Assembly: GCF_000550805.1 (NCBI RefSeq)
Contig: NZ_CP004353.1
Span: 1,426,001-1,490,000, forward strand
Direction: 5' to 3'
DNA length: 64,000 nt
DNA from: Corynebacterium vitaeruminis DSM 20294
GTDB lineage: Bacteria > Actinomycetota > Actinomycetes > Mycobacteriales > Mycobacteriaceae
Part shown: in pieces, positions 27,469 to 38,448 of the stretch
How the letters are laid out: every line of letters starts with the position of its first letter
Position numbering within the stretch: the stretch's first letter is position 1
The notes under the pieces: generated by a model
The model's database searches: none
Seen by the model: the letters and a program-made list of their open reading frames with translations, nothing else
What the model was told of the DNA's origin: nothing
Made by a program: the position numbers and the translations under genes

Positions 27469-28299
27469 GTGGCTGGCAGGTACCGGCTTGATGCGGAGCT
27501 CGTGCGCAGGAAGATCGCCCGTTCGCGCGAGCAGGCGCAGGAGCTCATCAAGGGCGGGCGCGTCTACGTCGGCGGGATACTGGCCAGCAAGCCCGCCACC
27601 CAGGTGACCCCGGAGGTGTCCATCCGGGTCGAGGAGGATGCGATCGACGACTGGGCCTCGCGCGGGGCGCACAAGCTGCTCGGTGCCCTCGAGGCGTGGG
27701 AGCCTAAGGGGCTTTCGCTGAAGGGCAAGAAGGTCCTCGACGCCGGCGCCTCGACCGGAGGGTTTACCGACGTAGCATTGCGTCGAGAAGCAAAGCAGGT
27801 CGTTGCGGTCGACGTCGGCTACGGGCAGCTCATCTGGCGCCTGCAAAACGACGACCGCGTGCTGGTGCTCGACCGGACGAACATCCGCAACCTCACGCCC
27901 GAGCTGACCGAGGGGCCCTGCGACCTCATGGTCGGCGACCTGTCGTTTATCTCCCTGCGGCTGACCCTCCCGGCTATCGTCGGGTGCCTAGCCGAGGGGG
28001 CGGACCTGCTGCCGATGGTCAAGCCGCAGTTCGAGGTGGGCAAGGACCGGCTGGGAGGCGGCGGGGTGGTGCGCAGCCCGGAGCTACGCGCCGAGGTGAC
28101 CGCCGACGTCGCGGAGTTCGCGCAGTCGCTGGGTCTCGAGGTCAAAGACGTCACCGCGAGCCCGCTGCCGGGCCCATCGGGAAATGTGGAATACTTCCTG
28201 TGGCTCAAGAAAGGCCACGCGGGACAACCCCAGGCCGTAAAGTCGAGGGAAGAGATAGAGACGCTCGTTAGACGGGCCGTCGAGGAAGGGCCGCAATGA
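27469..28299 (+). CDS. tlyA: TlyA-family rRNA 2'-O-methyltransferase
   Basis: An S4 RNA-binding domain (residues 1-60, YRLDAELVRRKIARSREQAQ) is followed by an FtsJ-like methyltransferase fold with the AdoMet loop VLDAGASTGGFTDVAL. TlyA methylates the ribose of specific cytidines in 16S/23S rRNA; in mycobacteria its loss gives capreomycin resistance. GTG 27469 sits 6 nt after AGGAG (27458-27462) and is preferred to the adjacent GTG 27466. The last codons overlap the nadK start (ATGA). Confidence 0.9.
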   Translation: MAGRYRLDAELVRRKIARSREQAQELIKGGRVYVGGILASKPATQVTPEVSIRVEEDAIDDWASRGAHKLLGALEAWEPKGLSLKGKKVLDAGASTGGFTDVALRREAKQVVAVDVGYGQLIWRLQNDDRVLVLDRTNIRNLTPELTEGPCDLMVGDLSFISLRLTLPAIVGCLAEGADLLPMVKPQFEVGKDRLGGGGVVRSPELRAEVTADVAEFAQSLGLEVKDVTASPLPGPSGNVEYFLWLKKGHAGQPQAVKSREEIETLVRRAVEEGPQ

Positions 28300-29237
28300 T
28301 CACCGCACACCAGCCGCGCTGCGTCCTCTTGGTGCCGCACACCGGCCGCAAGAGCAACGTCACAACCGCGGCGCTGGCAGCCGAGCTCCTCCACGACGCC
28401 AACATCGACGTGCGCGTCCTCGTGCACCCCAACGACACGACCATCGCCAGCCACCCCGTGCTCAGCCAGTTCACCCGCGTCTCCCACAGCGAGGAGGCAA
28501 CGGAAGGCGTGGAGCTGGTCCTCGTCCTCGGCGGCGACGGCACCTTCCTGCGCGCAGCGGATCTCTCGCACCAGGCGGACATCCCGGTGCTCGGCATCAA
28601 TCTGGGTCACGTCGGCTTCCTCGCCGAATGGGAGCAGGACGCGCTGGACGAGGCGGTCATCCGTGTGATCGCCGGCGACTATCGCGTGGAGGAGCGCATG
28701 ACCATCGACGTCACCGTGCTCGACGCCGACGGCAGCCTCATCGGAAACGGCTGGGCGCTCAACGAGGTCAGCATCGAGAACAACAACCGCCGCGGCGTGC
28801 TCGATGCGGTGCTCGGCGTGGACGGCCGCCCGGTCAGTTCCTTCGGCTGCGACGGCGTGCTCATCTCGACCCCGACGGGATCTACCGCCTACGCCTTCTC
28901 TGCCGGTGGTCCCGTGCTGTGGCCGGAGCTCGACGCCATCCTCGTGGTTCCCAACAACGCCCACGCCCTGTTCACGAAGCCGCTGGTCGTCAGCCCGAAT
29001 TCTGTGGTGGCGGTGGAGAGCCAGCCCAACACGGCGAGTGCGACGGCGGTCATGGACGGCTTCCGTTCCATTCACATGCCGCCCGGCGCCAGCGTCGAGG
29101 TGCGCAAGGGTAAGCGTTCGGTGAAGTGGATCCGCCTCGACAGCCTGCCGTTCGCCGACCGGCTAGTGTCCAAGCTGCGGCTGCCCGTTGAGGGCTGGCG
29201 CGGGATGAGTCATTCCACTCCGGACGAGTCCGAGTAG
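28296..29237 (+). CDS. nadK: NAD kinase
   Basis: Makes NADP from NAD using ATP or polyphosphate. The family motifs are all present: LVLGGDGTFLRAA, INLGHVGFLAE, and the glycine-rich STPTGSTAYAFSAGGP. 313 residues. ATG overlaps the tlyA stop codon. It is also known as ppnK in corynebacteria. Confidence 0.95.
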   Translation: MITAHQPRCVLLVPHTGRKSNVTTAALAAELLHDANIDVRVLVHPNDTTIASHPVLSQFTRVSHSEEATEGVELVLVLGGDGTFLRAADLSHQADIPVLGINLGHVGFLAEWEQDALDEAVIRVIAGDYRVEERMTIDVTVLDADGSLIGNGWALNEVSIENNNRRGVLDAVLGVDGRPVSSFGCDGVLISTPTGSTAYAFSAGGPVLWPELDAILVVPNNAHALFTKPLVVSPNSVVAVESQPNTASATAVMDGFRSIHMPPGASVEVRKGKRSVKWIRLDSLPFADRLVSKLRLPVEGWRGMSHSTPDESE

Positions 29238-29335
29238 GCGTTCGAGGATCTTTTCGAAAACCCCGCGGCGTGCCGCGCTTGATCGTCCCTTTTACCTCGG
29301 GTTTTCGCTCTTGCTTTACGACGCCTACGGCAAAT

Positions 29336-29351
29336 TCGCATAATTGTTCGA
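29336..29351. promoter_or_regulatory. LexA (SOS) box-like operator upstream of recN
   Basis: TCGCATAATTGTTCGA agrees closely with the corynebacterial SOS consensus TCGAAnAnnTGTTCGA. The right half-site TGTTCGA is perfect. It lies 21 nt before the -10 box of recN, a classic LexA target. Confidence 0.65.
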
Positions 29352-29371
29352 ATTTTGCCGCCATTCTGCGG

Positions 29372-29384
29372 TACGATGGCGGCA
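29372..29384 (+). promoter_or_regulatory. recN -10 box with leaderless start
   Basis: TACGAT at 29372-29377 ends 7 nt before ATG 29384, so the transcript should begin at or next to the start codon. Confidence 0.6.
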
Positions 29385-31123
29385 TGCTTGCTGATATCAC
29401 GATCGAGAATCTCGGCGTCATCCCGCGCGCGACGGCGGAGCTGTCCTCGGGGCTCACGGTGCTCACCGGCGAGACCGGCGCGGGCAAGACCATGGTGGTC
29501 ACCGGTCTGCGCCTGCTTACCGGCGGTCGCGCGGACGCCTCGCGGGTGCGCACGGGTAGTACCGAGGCGGTCGTGGAAGGTCGCTTCGTACTCGACGGCG
29601 TCAGCCCCGGGGTGCGCGAGCTGGTGCTCGATACCGCCGATTCCACGGGAGCCGTGCCCGACGAAAACGGGGAATTCATCGCCAGCAGGGTGGTCAAGTC
29701 CACCGGCCGTTCCAAGGCCCACCTTGGCGGCCGTTCCGTTCCCGCGGCAAGCCTGGCGGACTTCAGCGCGGAGCTGCTCACGATCCACGGCCAAAACGAC
29801 CAGCTTCGGCTGCTCGGCCCGGACCGGCAGCTGGAGGCACTCGACCGAACGAGCGAGGCCATCGCGCCCATCAGGCAGGAGTACAAGGAGGCCTTTCGTG
29901 CCTACCGGCGTCTAAAGCGGGACCTCGACGAGCGCACCCGCTCGCGCATGGAGCTGGCCCAAGAGGTCGACCGGCTCGAGTTTGCCATCCACGAGATCAA
30001 GGCCGTGGATCCTCAACCCGGCGAGGGGGAGGAGCTGGTCGAGCAGATCCGCAGGCTCCAGGACGTCGACGAGCTGCGCGAGTTGGCCAGCGGCTCCCTG
30101 GCGAACCTCGACGGCGCAGCCTCGATCGAGGGGTACCAGGGCTCTGACGAGGAGGGGCAGTGCGCGGCGGATCTTCTGGGGCAGGCGGTTTCCTTCCTCG
30201 ATTCCAGTGACGACCCCAAGCTCGCCGCTTGCGCGCAGCGCCTGAGCGAGGCAACCTCGATCGTCTCCGAGGTCTCGGCGGAACTGGGCATGTACCTGTC
30301 CTCGCTGCCTGCGGACCCCGAGGAGCTGGAGAAGCTGTTGGTGAGGCAGCAAGAGATCAAGGGGCTCACCCGCAAGTACGCTCCCGACGTCGAGGGCGTG
30401 CTGAAGTGGCTGGCCAAGGCGGAAAGGCGCCTGGCGAGCATCGACGTCACGCCCGAGGCGCTGGAGGCGCTGAAGAAGCAGGTCGCCGAGGCCTCCAAGG
30501 AGGTTCGTCGCCTGGGAAAGGCGCTGTCCGCGGCGCGCGCGGAGGCCGCAGCCTTCCTCTCGGAGAAGGTCACCTCGGAGCTGCACGGGCTGGCGATGCC
30601 CAAGGCGCGGTTCTTCGTCGCGGTGAGCGAGAAGGCGCCGGGGCCGACGGGCTGCGACGAGGTCGAGTTCACGCTGGCGGCCAACAAGTCGGCCGAGGCG
30701 CGGCCGCTGGCCACCTCCGCCTCGGGCGGCGAGCTCTCCCGCGTCATGCTCGCCCTCGAGGTCATCTTGTCCTCTGGGACCAAGGGCACCACGCTTGTCT
30801 TCGACGAGGTCGATGCTGGTGTCGGCGGCCGCGCCGCGGTGGAGATCGGGCGTCGGCTCGCGCGGCTCGCCCGCGACAACCAGGTCATCGTGGTTACGCA
30901 CTTGCCCCAAGTAGCCGCATTTGCCGACACCCACCTGCACGTGTCCAAGGACGTCGGCGAGTCCGCGATCACCTCCGGCGTGGAGTCGCTGAGCGAGGAA
31001 CGCCGGGTGGAGGAGCTGTCCCGGATGCTGGCCGGGCTGGAGGACACGGACACCGGCAGGGCGCACGCCCAGGAGCTGCTCGCACGCGCGCAGAAGGAGG
31101 TCGCCGAGCTGCGGGCGAGCTAA
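29384..31123 (+). CDS. recN: DNA repair protein RecN
   Basis: SMC-like ATPase for double-strand break repair; 579 residues. The Walker A motif is LTGETGAGKTMV near residue 30. A long coiled-coil middle follows, then the signature TSASGGELSRVMLALEV and Walker B TLVFDEVDAGVGG. The frame extends upstream to 29270, but the LexA-like box and leaderless -10 box fix the start at ATG 29384 (LADITIENLGV). It lies downstream of nadK with its own promoter. Confidence 0.95.
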   Translation: MLADITIENLGVIPRATAELSSGLTVLTGETGAGKTMVVTGLRLLTGGRADASRVRTGSTEAVVEGRFVLDGVSPGVRELVLDTADSTGAVPDENGEFIASRVVKSTGRSKAHLGGRSVPAASLADFSAELLTIHGQNDQLRLLGPDRQLEALDRTSEAIAPIRQEYKEAFRAYRRLKRDLDERTRSRMELAQEVDRLEFAIHEIKAVDPQPGEGEELVEQIRRLQDVDELRELASGSLANLDGAASIEGYQGSDEEGQCAADLLGQAVSFLDSSDDPKLAACAQRLSEATSIVSEVSAELGMYLSSLPADPEELEKLLVRQQEIKGLTRKYAPDVEGVLKWLAKAERRLASIDVTPEALEALKKQVAEASKEVRRLGKALSAARAEAAAFLSEKVTSELHGLAMPKARFFVAVSEKAPGPTGCDEVEFTLAANKSAEARPLATSASGGELSRVMLALEVILSSGTKGTTLVFDEVDAGVGGRAAVEIGRRLARLARDNQVIVVTHLPQVAAFADTHLHVSKDVGESAITSGVESLSEERRVEELSRMLAGLEDTDTGRAHAQELLARAQKEVAELRAS

Positions 31124-31212
31124 CCCACCTGTTGTGGGTTTCTCAGAAAAATCCTTGGATTTTCCTGCGCGCCTTACTCAGAAGGCTGTTCACTTTCGCA
31201 ACAATAATGCGC

Positions 31213-32397
31213 ATGAGTCTGTTCTCCCGTACCGATGACTTGCCCGGTCTGCACGCCGTCGCCCGCGACTGCCGCGAGGCGTCCAAGGGCCTCAAGAAGC
31301 TAGGCGCAGGCGACATCGCAGTGATCGATGTGCCCGACATCGACCGGGCCTTTGCCACCCAGCTGATGGAGGCAAAGCCGGCGGCGGTGGTGAATGCTTC
31401 TCCGTTCACCACCGGCAACATCCCGAACTTCGGCCCGCAGATCCTCCTCGACGCGGGCATCAAGCTGGTCGAAAACACCGGCCCCGAGATCTGGACCGAC
31501 CTCAAGGACGGCAAGAAGGCGCGCCTGACCGACGAGGGCGGGCTGTACTACGGGGAAAAGGCCGTCGGTGCCGGCACGCCGGTCAATGCCGAGGCCGCGG
31601 AGGCCTCTTTCGAGGAGGCCCAGCAGTCGCTCGTCGACCACATGGAGGCCTACTTCGGCAATACCATCCAGTTCATTCACTCCGAGGCGCCGCTGCTCAT
31701 CGACGGCCTCGGGATCCCGGACACCAGCGCGCAGATCCGCGGCCGCAAGGTGCTCGTCGTTAGCCCCGGGGAAGGGCACCGCTCCGAGCTGAAGGAGCTG
31801 CGCAACTTCATCCGCGAGTACAACCCGGCGATCATCGGCGTGGACTCCGCAGCCGACTCGCTGGTCGAGCTCGGCTACACCCCGGACCTCATCGTGGGCA
31901 ATCCCTCGGGCATCGGCTCGGATGCCCTGCGTAGCGGCGCCAGCGTCGTGCTGCCCGCCGAGCCGAACGGCCACGCCGCAGGCCTCGAGCGGATCCAGGA
32001 CCTAGGCATCGGCGCGATGACCTTTCCGGCCGCCGTCGACTCGGCAACCGACCTGGCGCTGCTGCTGGCCGAGTTCCACGGCGCCGAGCTCGTGGTCAAC
32101 GTCGGCGCGCCGATGGACCTCGACTCCATCTTCTCCGGCGGCGAGAACTCCGCGCCCGCGTCCCTGCTGGCCCGCGCCAAGGTGGGCACCAAGCTTGTCG
32201 ACGCCAAGGCGATCTCGAAGCTCTACACCGTGCGCACCAACGTCAACCTGGGCTGGCTCTGGGCCGTGCTCGGCATCCTCGTGGCGATCGCGGTCATCGT
32301 GCTCATCGCCGGGATGAACGGCAGCGGCGGGTTCGTGGACAACATGATCGACACCTGGAACAACATCGCCCTGAGCGTTCAGGGCCTGTTCAAGTAG
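31213..32397 (+). CDS. steA: Cell-separation protein SteA
   Basis: 394 residues with a C-terminal membrane helix (LGWLWAVLGILVAIAVIVLI). The soluble part includes GRKVLVVSPGEGHRSELKEL and a thiamin-pyrophosphokinase-like region (YTPDLIVGNPSGI, ...LPAEPNGHAAGL). Its order recN-steA-steB-pyrG and its match to my memory of the C. glutamicum protein identify SteA, described with SteB in the RipC-FtsEX cell-separation pathway of Corynebacterineae. ATG 31213 (SLFSRTDDL) is used; ATG 31207 is also in frame. The very long upstream extension of this frame runs through recN and is not real. Confidence 0.85.
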   Translation: MSLFSRTDDLPGLHAVARDCREASKGLKKLGAGDIAVIDVPDIDRAFATQLMEAKPAAVVNASPFTTGNIPNFGPQILLDAGIKLVENTGPEIWTDLKDGKKARLTDEGGLYYGEKAVGAGTPVNAEAAEASFEEAQQSLVDHMEAYFGNTIQFIHSEAPLLIDGLGIPDTSAQIRGRKVLVVSPGEGHRSELKELRNFIREYNPAIIGVDSAADSLVELGYTPDLIVGNPSGIGSDALRSGASVVLPAEPNGHAAGLERIQDLGIGAMTFPAAVDSATDLALLLAEFHGAELVVNVGAPMDLDSIFSGGENSAPASLLARAKVGTKLVDAKAISKLYTVRTNVNLGWLWAVLGILVAIAVIVLIAGMNGSGGFVDNMIDTWNNIALSVQGLFK

Positions 32398-32406
32398 GAG
32401 TGAGCT

Positions 32407-33345
32407 GTGGCTAAGAAGAAGGGGCGCTCCGGCGCCGTCATCGCGGGACTCGCGTTCGGCCTGGCCGGTGGCGTGGCGCTGGGCACCTACGTGCTGGCAC
32501 CCAACCTCGCCGGCGGCAGCAACGCCACGCAGACCTCGCTGGAAAGCCAGCTCGCGGACGCGCAGCAGCAGGTGGAGATCGCCGACGCGCAGTCCAAGAG
32601 CGCCGACGGTTTCATCGACTCGGTCTCGGGCGCGGCGCTGACGGATAAGCTCAAGGACCGCCCGGTGCTCATCATGCGAACCGCGGACGCCAACGACGAC
32701 GACGTCCAGGGCGTGAAGGACGATTTGTCGAAGTCGGGTGCCGTCGACTCCGGCACGATCACGCTCACAGACAAGTTCTTCTCTCAGGAAGGCGCCGACG
32801 GGCTGAAAAACATCGTCTCGACCACGCTTCCCGCCGGTGCCCAGCTGAACACCGACCAGCTCGACTCGGGCACGCACGCCGGCGAGGCGCTCGGCAGCGC
32901 GCTCATGCTCAACAAGGACTCCGCCCAGCCGCAGGCCACCACCGAGGAGCGCGCGATCGTCCTCGGCGGGCTCAGCGAGGGCGGGTTCATCCAGTACGAC
33001 GAGGGGACGATCCTGCCCGCGCAGGTCATCGTCTTCGTCCTTGGCGACGACGACGGATCCTCCGACACCTTCACTACGACCAACGAGGTCGCCTTCGCCC
33101 GCGCGCTCGACACGCGCGGCTCGGGAGTCGTCGTGGCCGGCCGGATCCACACCGCCTCCGACACCGGCGTGATCGGGCAGCTGCGCGACAACGCCCTCGC
33201 GCTTGAGGCCGTCTCCACGGTCGACTCCGTCGATCAGGCCTGGGGCAAGATCGCCACCGTCCTGGCAGCGAAGGATCAGCTGGATGGGAAGGCCGGGGCG
33301 TATGGCGCGGCCGCGAGTGCGAAGGCGGCGGCGCCGAGCATCTAA
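32407..33345 (+). CDS. steB: SteB, membrane-anchored partner of SteA (often annotated copper transporter/MctB-like)
   Basis: 312 residues: one N-terminal membrane helix (GAVIAGLAFGLAGGVALGTYV), a short coiled coil (ESQLADAQQQVEIADAQ), then an extracytoplasmic domain. The family is often labelled copper transporter (MctB), but nothing here suggests a channel. GTG 32407 starts 9 nt after the steA stop, so the pair is co-translated. SteB is reported to act with SteA in daughter-cell separation. Confidence 0.85.
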   Translation: MAKKKGRSGAVIAGLAFGLAGGVALGTYVLAPNLAGGSNATQTSLESQLADAQQQVEIADAQSKSADGFIDSVSGAALTDKLKDRPVLIMRTADANDDDVQGVKDDLSKSGAVDSGTITLTDKFFSQEGADGLKNIVSTTLPAGAQLNTDQLDSGTHAGEALGSALMLNKDSAQPQATTEERAIVLGGLSEGGFIQYDEGTILPAQVIVFVLGDDDGSSDTFTTTNEVAFARALDTRGSGVVVAGRIHTASDTGVIGQLRDNALALEAVSTVDSVDQAWGKIATVLAAKDQLDGKAGAYGAAASAKAAAPSI

Positions 33346-35336
<1,991 letters not shown>

Positions 35337-35349
35337 CAGCCGAGACGTT

Positions 35350-35406
35350 AAGACCGGTCGAAGGCGCCCTCCCGCACCGAAGGGGAAGGCGCCTTGAGCC
35401 GTCTTT
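35350..35406 (+). terminator. Terminator after pyrG
   Basis: AAGACCGGTCGAAGGCGCC (35350-35368) pairs with GGCGCCTTGAGCCGTCTT ending at 35405, with minor mismatches. A strong GC stem just after the pyrG stop codon. Confidence 0.75.
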
Positions 35407-35458
35407 GGCGCTATCCGCTGTGACCGGTGTCGGGCCCAGCGCATGACCGGCGGCGGAC

Positions 35459-35471
35459 TAGGCTTTAACCC
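35459..35471 (+). promoter_or_regulatory. Leaderless promoter of the Nudix gene
   Basis: TAGGCT at 35459-35464 ends 7 nt before ATG 35472. Confidence 0.55.
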
Positions 35472-36119
35472 ATGGCCTTTGAATTCCGCACCGTTGACTC
35501 CGAACTGCTCATCGACGCCCCCATCATCAGCGTGCGCCGCGACACCGTCACCATGCCGGGCGGGGAAACGGCGATCCGCGAGGTGGTCGAGCACTTCGGG
35601 GCGGTCGCGGTGGTGGCCTTCGACGGCGAGAAGATCGCTCTCGTGCACCAGTTCCGGCAGAGCGCCGGGCGCCGCTTCTACGAGCTGCCCGCCGGTTTGC
35701 TGGATTTTGCCAACGAGGATCCGCTCGACTGTGCCGCGCGCGAGCTGCAGGAGGAGGCCGGGCTCGAGGCCGGCAGCTGGGGGCTGCTGGTGGACCTCAT
35801 CACCAGCCCGGGTTTTTGCGACGAGGCGGTGCGCGTGTATCTGGCCACCGACCTGCGCGCGGTGGATCGCCCGGACCCGGAGGAGGAAGAAGCGGACATG
35901 ACCCTGCGCTGGGTCGCTCTCGACGAGGCCGTCGCCATGGTCATGCGCGGTGAGGTGTCCAACTCGATCGCGATCGCCGGGATCATGACGGCCGCCGAGG
36001 CCGTGCGCATCGGGCGTACCCGTCCCGTGGGCGACGCCTTCGAGTTGCGGCCGACGGCCTTGGCCCATCGTCGACAAGCGGAAGGCTTCACCGGCGACAT
36101 GAAGAAGCGGCACGGCTAG
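35472..36119 (+). CDS. Nudix hydrolase, ADP-ribose pyrophosphatase type
   Basis: 215 residues. The Nudix box is clear (...CAARELQEEAGLEAG), with ELPAGLLDF just before it, as in ADP-ribose pyrophosphatases. It would hydrolyse ADP-ribose or a related NDP-sugar to AMP and sugar phosphate. The start is leaderless. A copy of the GTCGACAAGC repeat (36070-36079) lies in the last codons. xerD begins 3 nt after the stop. Confidence 0.9.
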   Translation: MAFEFRTVDSELLIDAPIISVRRDTVTMPGGETAIREVVEHFGAVAVVAFDGEKIALVHQFRQSAGRRFYELPAGLLDFANEDPLDCAARELQEEAGLEAGSWGLLVDLITSPGFCDEAVRVYLATDLRAVDRPDPEEEEADMTLRWVALDEAVAMVMRGEVSNSIAIAGIMTAAEAVRIGRTRPVGDAFELRPTALAHRRQAEGFTGDMKKRHG

Positions 36120-36122
36120 GCC

Positions 36123-37046
36123 ATGCCCAACGCCCGGGAAGCGGCGCGCAACTGGCTGGTCCACCTCACCGTCGAACGCGGGCTCAGCCAGAACACGCTG
36201 AGCAACTACCGCCGCGACGTCGAGCGCTACCTCGGCTACCTCGACGAGGTCCGCATCGACGATCTGGCACGGGTGACCACCGCCGACGTCGAGGGTTACG
36301 TTGCCTACCTGCGCACCGGCGACTCGGCGTCGGGGCGCGCGCCCCTGGCGGCGAGCTCGGCGGGGCGGGCGCTGGTTGTCGCGCGCGGCCTGCACAAGTT
36401 TGCCCTGCTCGAGGGGTACGTCGATCGCGACGTCGCCGCCGAGGTTTCGCCGCCCGGCACCGGGAGGCACCTTCCTGATACGTTGTCGGTGGAACAGGTT
36501 TCTTCGCTTATCGACGCGATACCGCGGGACGAGGCGGCGACCTCCTGCGACCTGCGGGATTCCGCCCTCCTCGAGCTGCTCTACGGCACGGGCGCGCGCA
36601 TCTCCGAAATCCTCGCCCTCAACGTGGACGACTACGCCAAGGCCGAGGACTTCTTGTTGCTCACGGGAAAGGGGAGCAAGCAGCGGATCGTGCCCTTGGG
36701 GTCGAAGGCGAAGGAGGCGGTCGAGCGCTACCTCGTGCGCGCGCGCCCTAGCCTCGCGAAGGGAAAGAGCCACGCGCTGTTCCTCAACACCCGCGGCGGG
36801 GCGCTTTCGAGGCAGAGCGCCTGGGCGGTGCTCAAGCAGGCGGCGCAACGGGCGGGGATCACCGCGGAGATCTCCCCGCACACGCTCCGGCACAGCTACG
36901 CGACCCACCTGCTCGAGGGCGGGGCGAACGTGCGCGTGGTCCAGGAGCTGCTGGGGCACTCCTCGGTGACCACCACCCAGATCTACACCCACGTCACCGC
37001 GGAGAACCTGCGGGCGGTCTGGGCGACGAGCCACCCGCGCGCGTGA
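36123..37046 (+). CDS. xerD: Tyrosine recombinase XerD
   Basis: 307 residues. An N-terminal SAM-like DNA-binding domain ([19 protein letters not shown]) is followed by the catalytic domain. Active-site residues are present: R in GTGARISE, K in GKGSKQRIV, the [11 protein letters not shown] block, H in LLGHSSV and Y in TTTQIYTHV. It resolves chromosome dimers at dif with XerC. It starts 3 nt after the Nudix stop and is likely co-transcribed. Confidence 0.92.
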   Translation: MPNAREAARNWLVHLTVERGLSQNTLSNYRRDVERYLGYLDEVRIDDLARVTTADVEGYVAYLRTGDSASGRAPLAASSAGRALVVARGLHKFALLEGYVDRDVAAEVSPPGTGRHLPDTLSVEQVSSLIDAIPRDEAATSCDLRDSALLELLYGTGARISEILALNVDDYAKAEDFLLLTGKGSKQRIVPLGSKAKEAVERYLVRARPSLAKGKSHALFLNTRGGALSRQSAWAVLKQAAQRAGITAEISPHTLRHSYATHLLEGGANVRVVQELLGHSSVTTTQIYTHVTAENLRAVWATSHPRA

Positions 37047-37161
37047 ACGCCCCATTAATCGGCGGAATGTTTCTTTTTGGCGCCGCCGCCGGTAGCATCG
37101 TGGCGGAACAAAGCGACCGCGGGCGGGACCTACCCGCAAGAACCATTAGGAAAGAGAACCA

Positions 37162-38136
37162 GTGGCACGACTTCGCCCGACTTCGGCACTCACCCGCGCG
37201 CTCGGCGCCTGCGGGCTCGCGTTGGCGCTCTCAACGCCCGCCGCATATGCGCCGGTGGCCGCGGCCCAGGGGCTTGCCGACGTCGCCACCGGCGTCGACC
37301 TCTCGGCACCCGTGGTGGTGCCGGCGGGGGAGACCACGACCGTCGACATCGGGGTCCCGCTGGGGCTGAACACCTCCCAGGACGGGTTCACCTTCGTCTC
37401 TCAGGGCACCTCCGTCTCGGTGACGGCGCCGAGCTCCGGCGGGTCGACCGTCGTTCCCGTGAGCTACGGAGGGTACTCCGCGTCGATTACCGTCGTGGCC
37501 GAGCAGGGTGCGACGGGCGCGAGCGTCGACGGGACGTCGGTGGACGAGCTGACCGGCGGTGCGGCGGGCTCAACTGGCACGGCTGGCACGGCGCCCGCGG
37601 CGGGTTCGGAAGGCGGGGAGGCGCCCAGCCCGCGGCCGAGCCGCGTCGCCGCCCCGGCGCTGGACACGAGCGCGGCAGCGCACGTCGACCTCGTGGGGAC
37701 GATCTCCGGCAACACGCTCACGGTGCAGCTCGGGGTGACGCAGGCGCTCAACCTCTACAACCAGTTCGGCGGCACCGACCCCGGTTCGGTGGACGTGCGC
37801 TACGTCGACGGCGACGGGCAGCTCATCGAGGGGGTCGAGCGATCCATCGACAAGGGCACGCGGTCACTGACGCTGACCTATCCCGTTGGCCAAACCCCGG
37901 ACAACCCCTTCATCATCCAGGTGACCAACGCCTCCGACGGCAGCGCGGTCGCCGAGGTCACCATCACCTCGCCGGGGCAGCTGACCACGAAGGCCGGCGG
38001 CACGGCCAACGTGACCCCGGCGAAGGCGACCAGCAACGCGAAGCTCATGGGCATGGCCGCGGTGGGCTTCGTCGGCTTCCTGTTCGTCCTCGGGCTCGTC
38101 ACCTCGCTCGTGGCCTCGCTGCGCAGGCGGCGCTAG
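37162..38136 (+). CDS. Secreted, C-terminally membrane-anchored surface protein
   Basis: 324 residues. A signal peptide (LGACGLALALSTPAAYA, cut probably after AAAQ or AYA), two beta-rich extracellular segments separated by a Gly/Ala/Thr/Ser linker (GGAAGSTGTAGTAPAAGSEG), and a C-terminal helix (MGMAAVGFVGFLFVLGLVTSL) ending in RRRR. There is no LPxTG, so anchoring is by the membrane helix. GTG 37162 follows AGGAAAGAG. Function unknown; it lies between xerD and pldP. Confidence 0.75.
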   Translation: MARLRPTSALTRALGACGLALALSTPAAYAPVAAAQGLADVATGVDLSAPVVVPAGETTTVDIGVPLGLNTSQDGFTFVSQGTSVSVTAPSSGGSTVVPVSYGGYSASITVVAEQGATGASVDGTSVDELTGGAAGSTGTAGTAPAAGSEGGEAPSPRPSRVAAPALDTSAAAHVDLVGTISGNTLTVQLGVTQALNLYNQFGGTDPGSVDVRYVDGDGQLIEGVERSIDKGTRSLTLTYPVGQTPDNPFIIQVTNASDGSAVAEVTITSPGQLTTKAGGTANVTPAKATSNAKLMGMAAVGFVGFLFVLGLVTSLVASLRRRR

Positions 38137-38448
38137 AGCAGCATCTTCGGCCCCCACGATCTGTGTCAAGGTGATGCACTTGACGCATTGCCTTTCGTGC
38201 AGTTCGCGGCTGGCGGCGTCGAGGGGCCATGGCGCGGGGTCGCGTGCCTTTGAAGAAAAACGCCTTACAGGCGTGTAATTTAGGTATCACATAGGTTGGC
38301 GCGTCCGAAAGGCATCGTGACTCGGGCTTCGGCTAGGGTTGTGTGAGTAATCACTGCCCGAGGATGCGCCCAGCGCTGGCGATTCGCGTCGCGGAGGCGG
38401 CGAGAGCGAAGCGGAGCAGGCTCGCGAGGTCAAGGGAAAGGACTAGAC
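38137..38448. promoter_or_regulatory. Upstream region of pldP
   Basis: 312 nt with no protein gene. It holds a small inverted repeat GTCAAG/CTTGAC (38165-38170 and 38179-38184) that could be an operator, and a terminator-like ACGCC/GGCGT hairpin (38260-38274). TAGGGT at 38334-38339 is a possible -10 for pldP. AAAGGAC precedes the start codon. Confidence 0.45.

Noticed and set aside
30229..31206. Long N-terminal extension of steA (722-codon frame)
   Set aside because: It overlaps recN in another frame and its product is Arg/Gly-rich; SteA begins at SLFSRTDDL.
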